Source: Andrena cerasifolii | Lineage: Eukaryota > Arthropoda > Insecta > Hymenoptera > Andrenidae | Direction: 5' to 3' | Assembly: GCF_050908995.1 (NCBI RefSeq) | Contig: NC_135127.1 | Span: forward strand, 11,054,001 to 11,118,000 | Length of the DNA stretch: 64,000 nt | Shown here: piece by piece, positions 63,817 through 64,000 of the stretch | Layout: each line of letters begins with the position of its first letter | Position numbering within the stretch: position 1 is the stretch's first letter | Made by a program: the position numbers and the translations under genes | Notes under the pieces: model-generated | What the model was told of the DNA's origin: nothing | Seen by the model: the letters and a program-made list of their open reading frames with translations, nothing else | The model's database searches: none

Positions 63817-64000
63817 TTACGAATATTCCTTGCGGATACATTTGGCTATAGTTGACAATTGCATGTTACTGGTACCTTCGTAAATGGTACCGATCTTGGC
63901 GTCTCTGAAATACTTTTCTTGCGGGAAGTCGGTCGTGAACCCTACACCGCCCATGAAGTCGATGCACTTCGTTGTAACTCGCATGGCCGTTTCTACGTTC
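63817..64000 (-). CDS. ACADSB: Short/branched-chain acyl-CoA dehydrogenase, C-terminal exon (partial)
   Basis: Mitochondrial FAD flavoenzyme that oxidises 2-methyl-branched short acyl-CoAs from isoleucine and related substrates. Only the last roughly 60 residues are in the window: TTKCIDFMGGVGFTTDFPQ, then EKYFRDAKIGTIYEGTSNM, ending IAKCIRKEYS and stop. The FMGGVGF and RDAKIGTIYEGTSN blocks are the classical C-terminal ACAD signature. IGTIYEGTSN followed by QLSTIAK fits ACADSB better than ACADS (which has ITEIYEGTSEIQ). The upstream exons lie right of the window. The exon may begin inside the last few bases, since a TAG lies at 63,994-63,996 on the minus strand. Confidence 0.87.
   Translation of the reverse strand, partial: NVETAMRVTTKCIDFMGGVGFTTDFPQEKYFRDAKIGTIYEGTSNMQLSTIAKCIRKEYS

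Overview
The window looks like insect nuclear DNA. Genes are split by many short introns with GT/AG borders, there are nuclear tRNA genes with pol III T-run terminators, and short TTAA- and TIR-flanked elements are scattered between genes. Strong swings between GC-rich, CpG-rich blocks and AT-rich DNA, together with the protein families present, suggest a hymenopteran (bee, ant or wasp). That assignment is inference only.

Layout. 0.2-4.8 kb: the first ten coding exons of an axonemal outer-arm (beta-type, DNAH9/11/17 group) dynein heavy chain, minus strand, running off the left edge. 4.8-24.4 kb: gene-poor DNA of alternating GC-rich and AT-rich blocks, holding one unidentified but well-spliced exon (15.9-16.2 kb), a TTAA-flanked MITE (8.8 kb), a near-perfect 0.72 kb hairpin (14.3-15.0 kb), a 0.63 kb TIR element (17.4 kb), one of two copies of a small dispersed repeat (21.0 kb) and a Tc1-like inverted repeat (24.1 kb). 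25.6-32.7 kb: a complete or nearly complete ASK1-type MAP3K, minus strand, 23 coding exons. 36.7-57.2 kb: a transgelin/calponin gene of the Chd64/Mp20 type on the minus strand, five coding exons over 20 kb. Its 11.5 kb first intron contains, on the opposite strand, a second complete calponin-family gene (49.05-53.21 kb, four coding exons). 57.8 and 59.0 kb: tRNA-Leu(UAA) and tRNA-Trp(CCA). 62.3-63.7 kb: an SRR1-domain gene followed 89 bp later by the mitochondrial ATP-synthase assembly factor FMC1, plus strand. From 63.8 kb to the right edge: the last exon of a short/branched-chain acyl-CoA dehydrogenase, minus strand, convergent with FMC1.

The most unusual parts are the nested calponin paralog and two tandem arrays in the same intron system. 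One is about 1.07 kb of the octamer TATTTCAG/TATTTCAA, each G-form unit resembling a 3' splice site. The other is a 16-mer array made of the same octamer alternating with TATTCGAA, enclosed by short perfect terminal inverted repeats.

The genes do not form one pathway: they cover ciliary motility, stress MAPK signalling, actin binding, mitochondrial assembly and branched-chain acyl-CoA oxidation. Exon borders were fixed by hand from splice signals, reading phase and recalled protein families. No alignment or database search was run.
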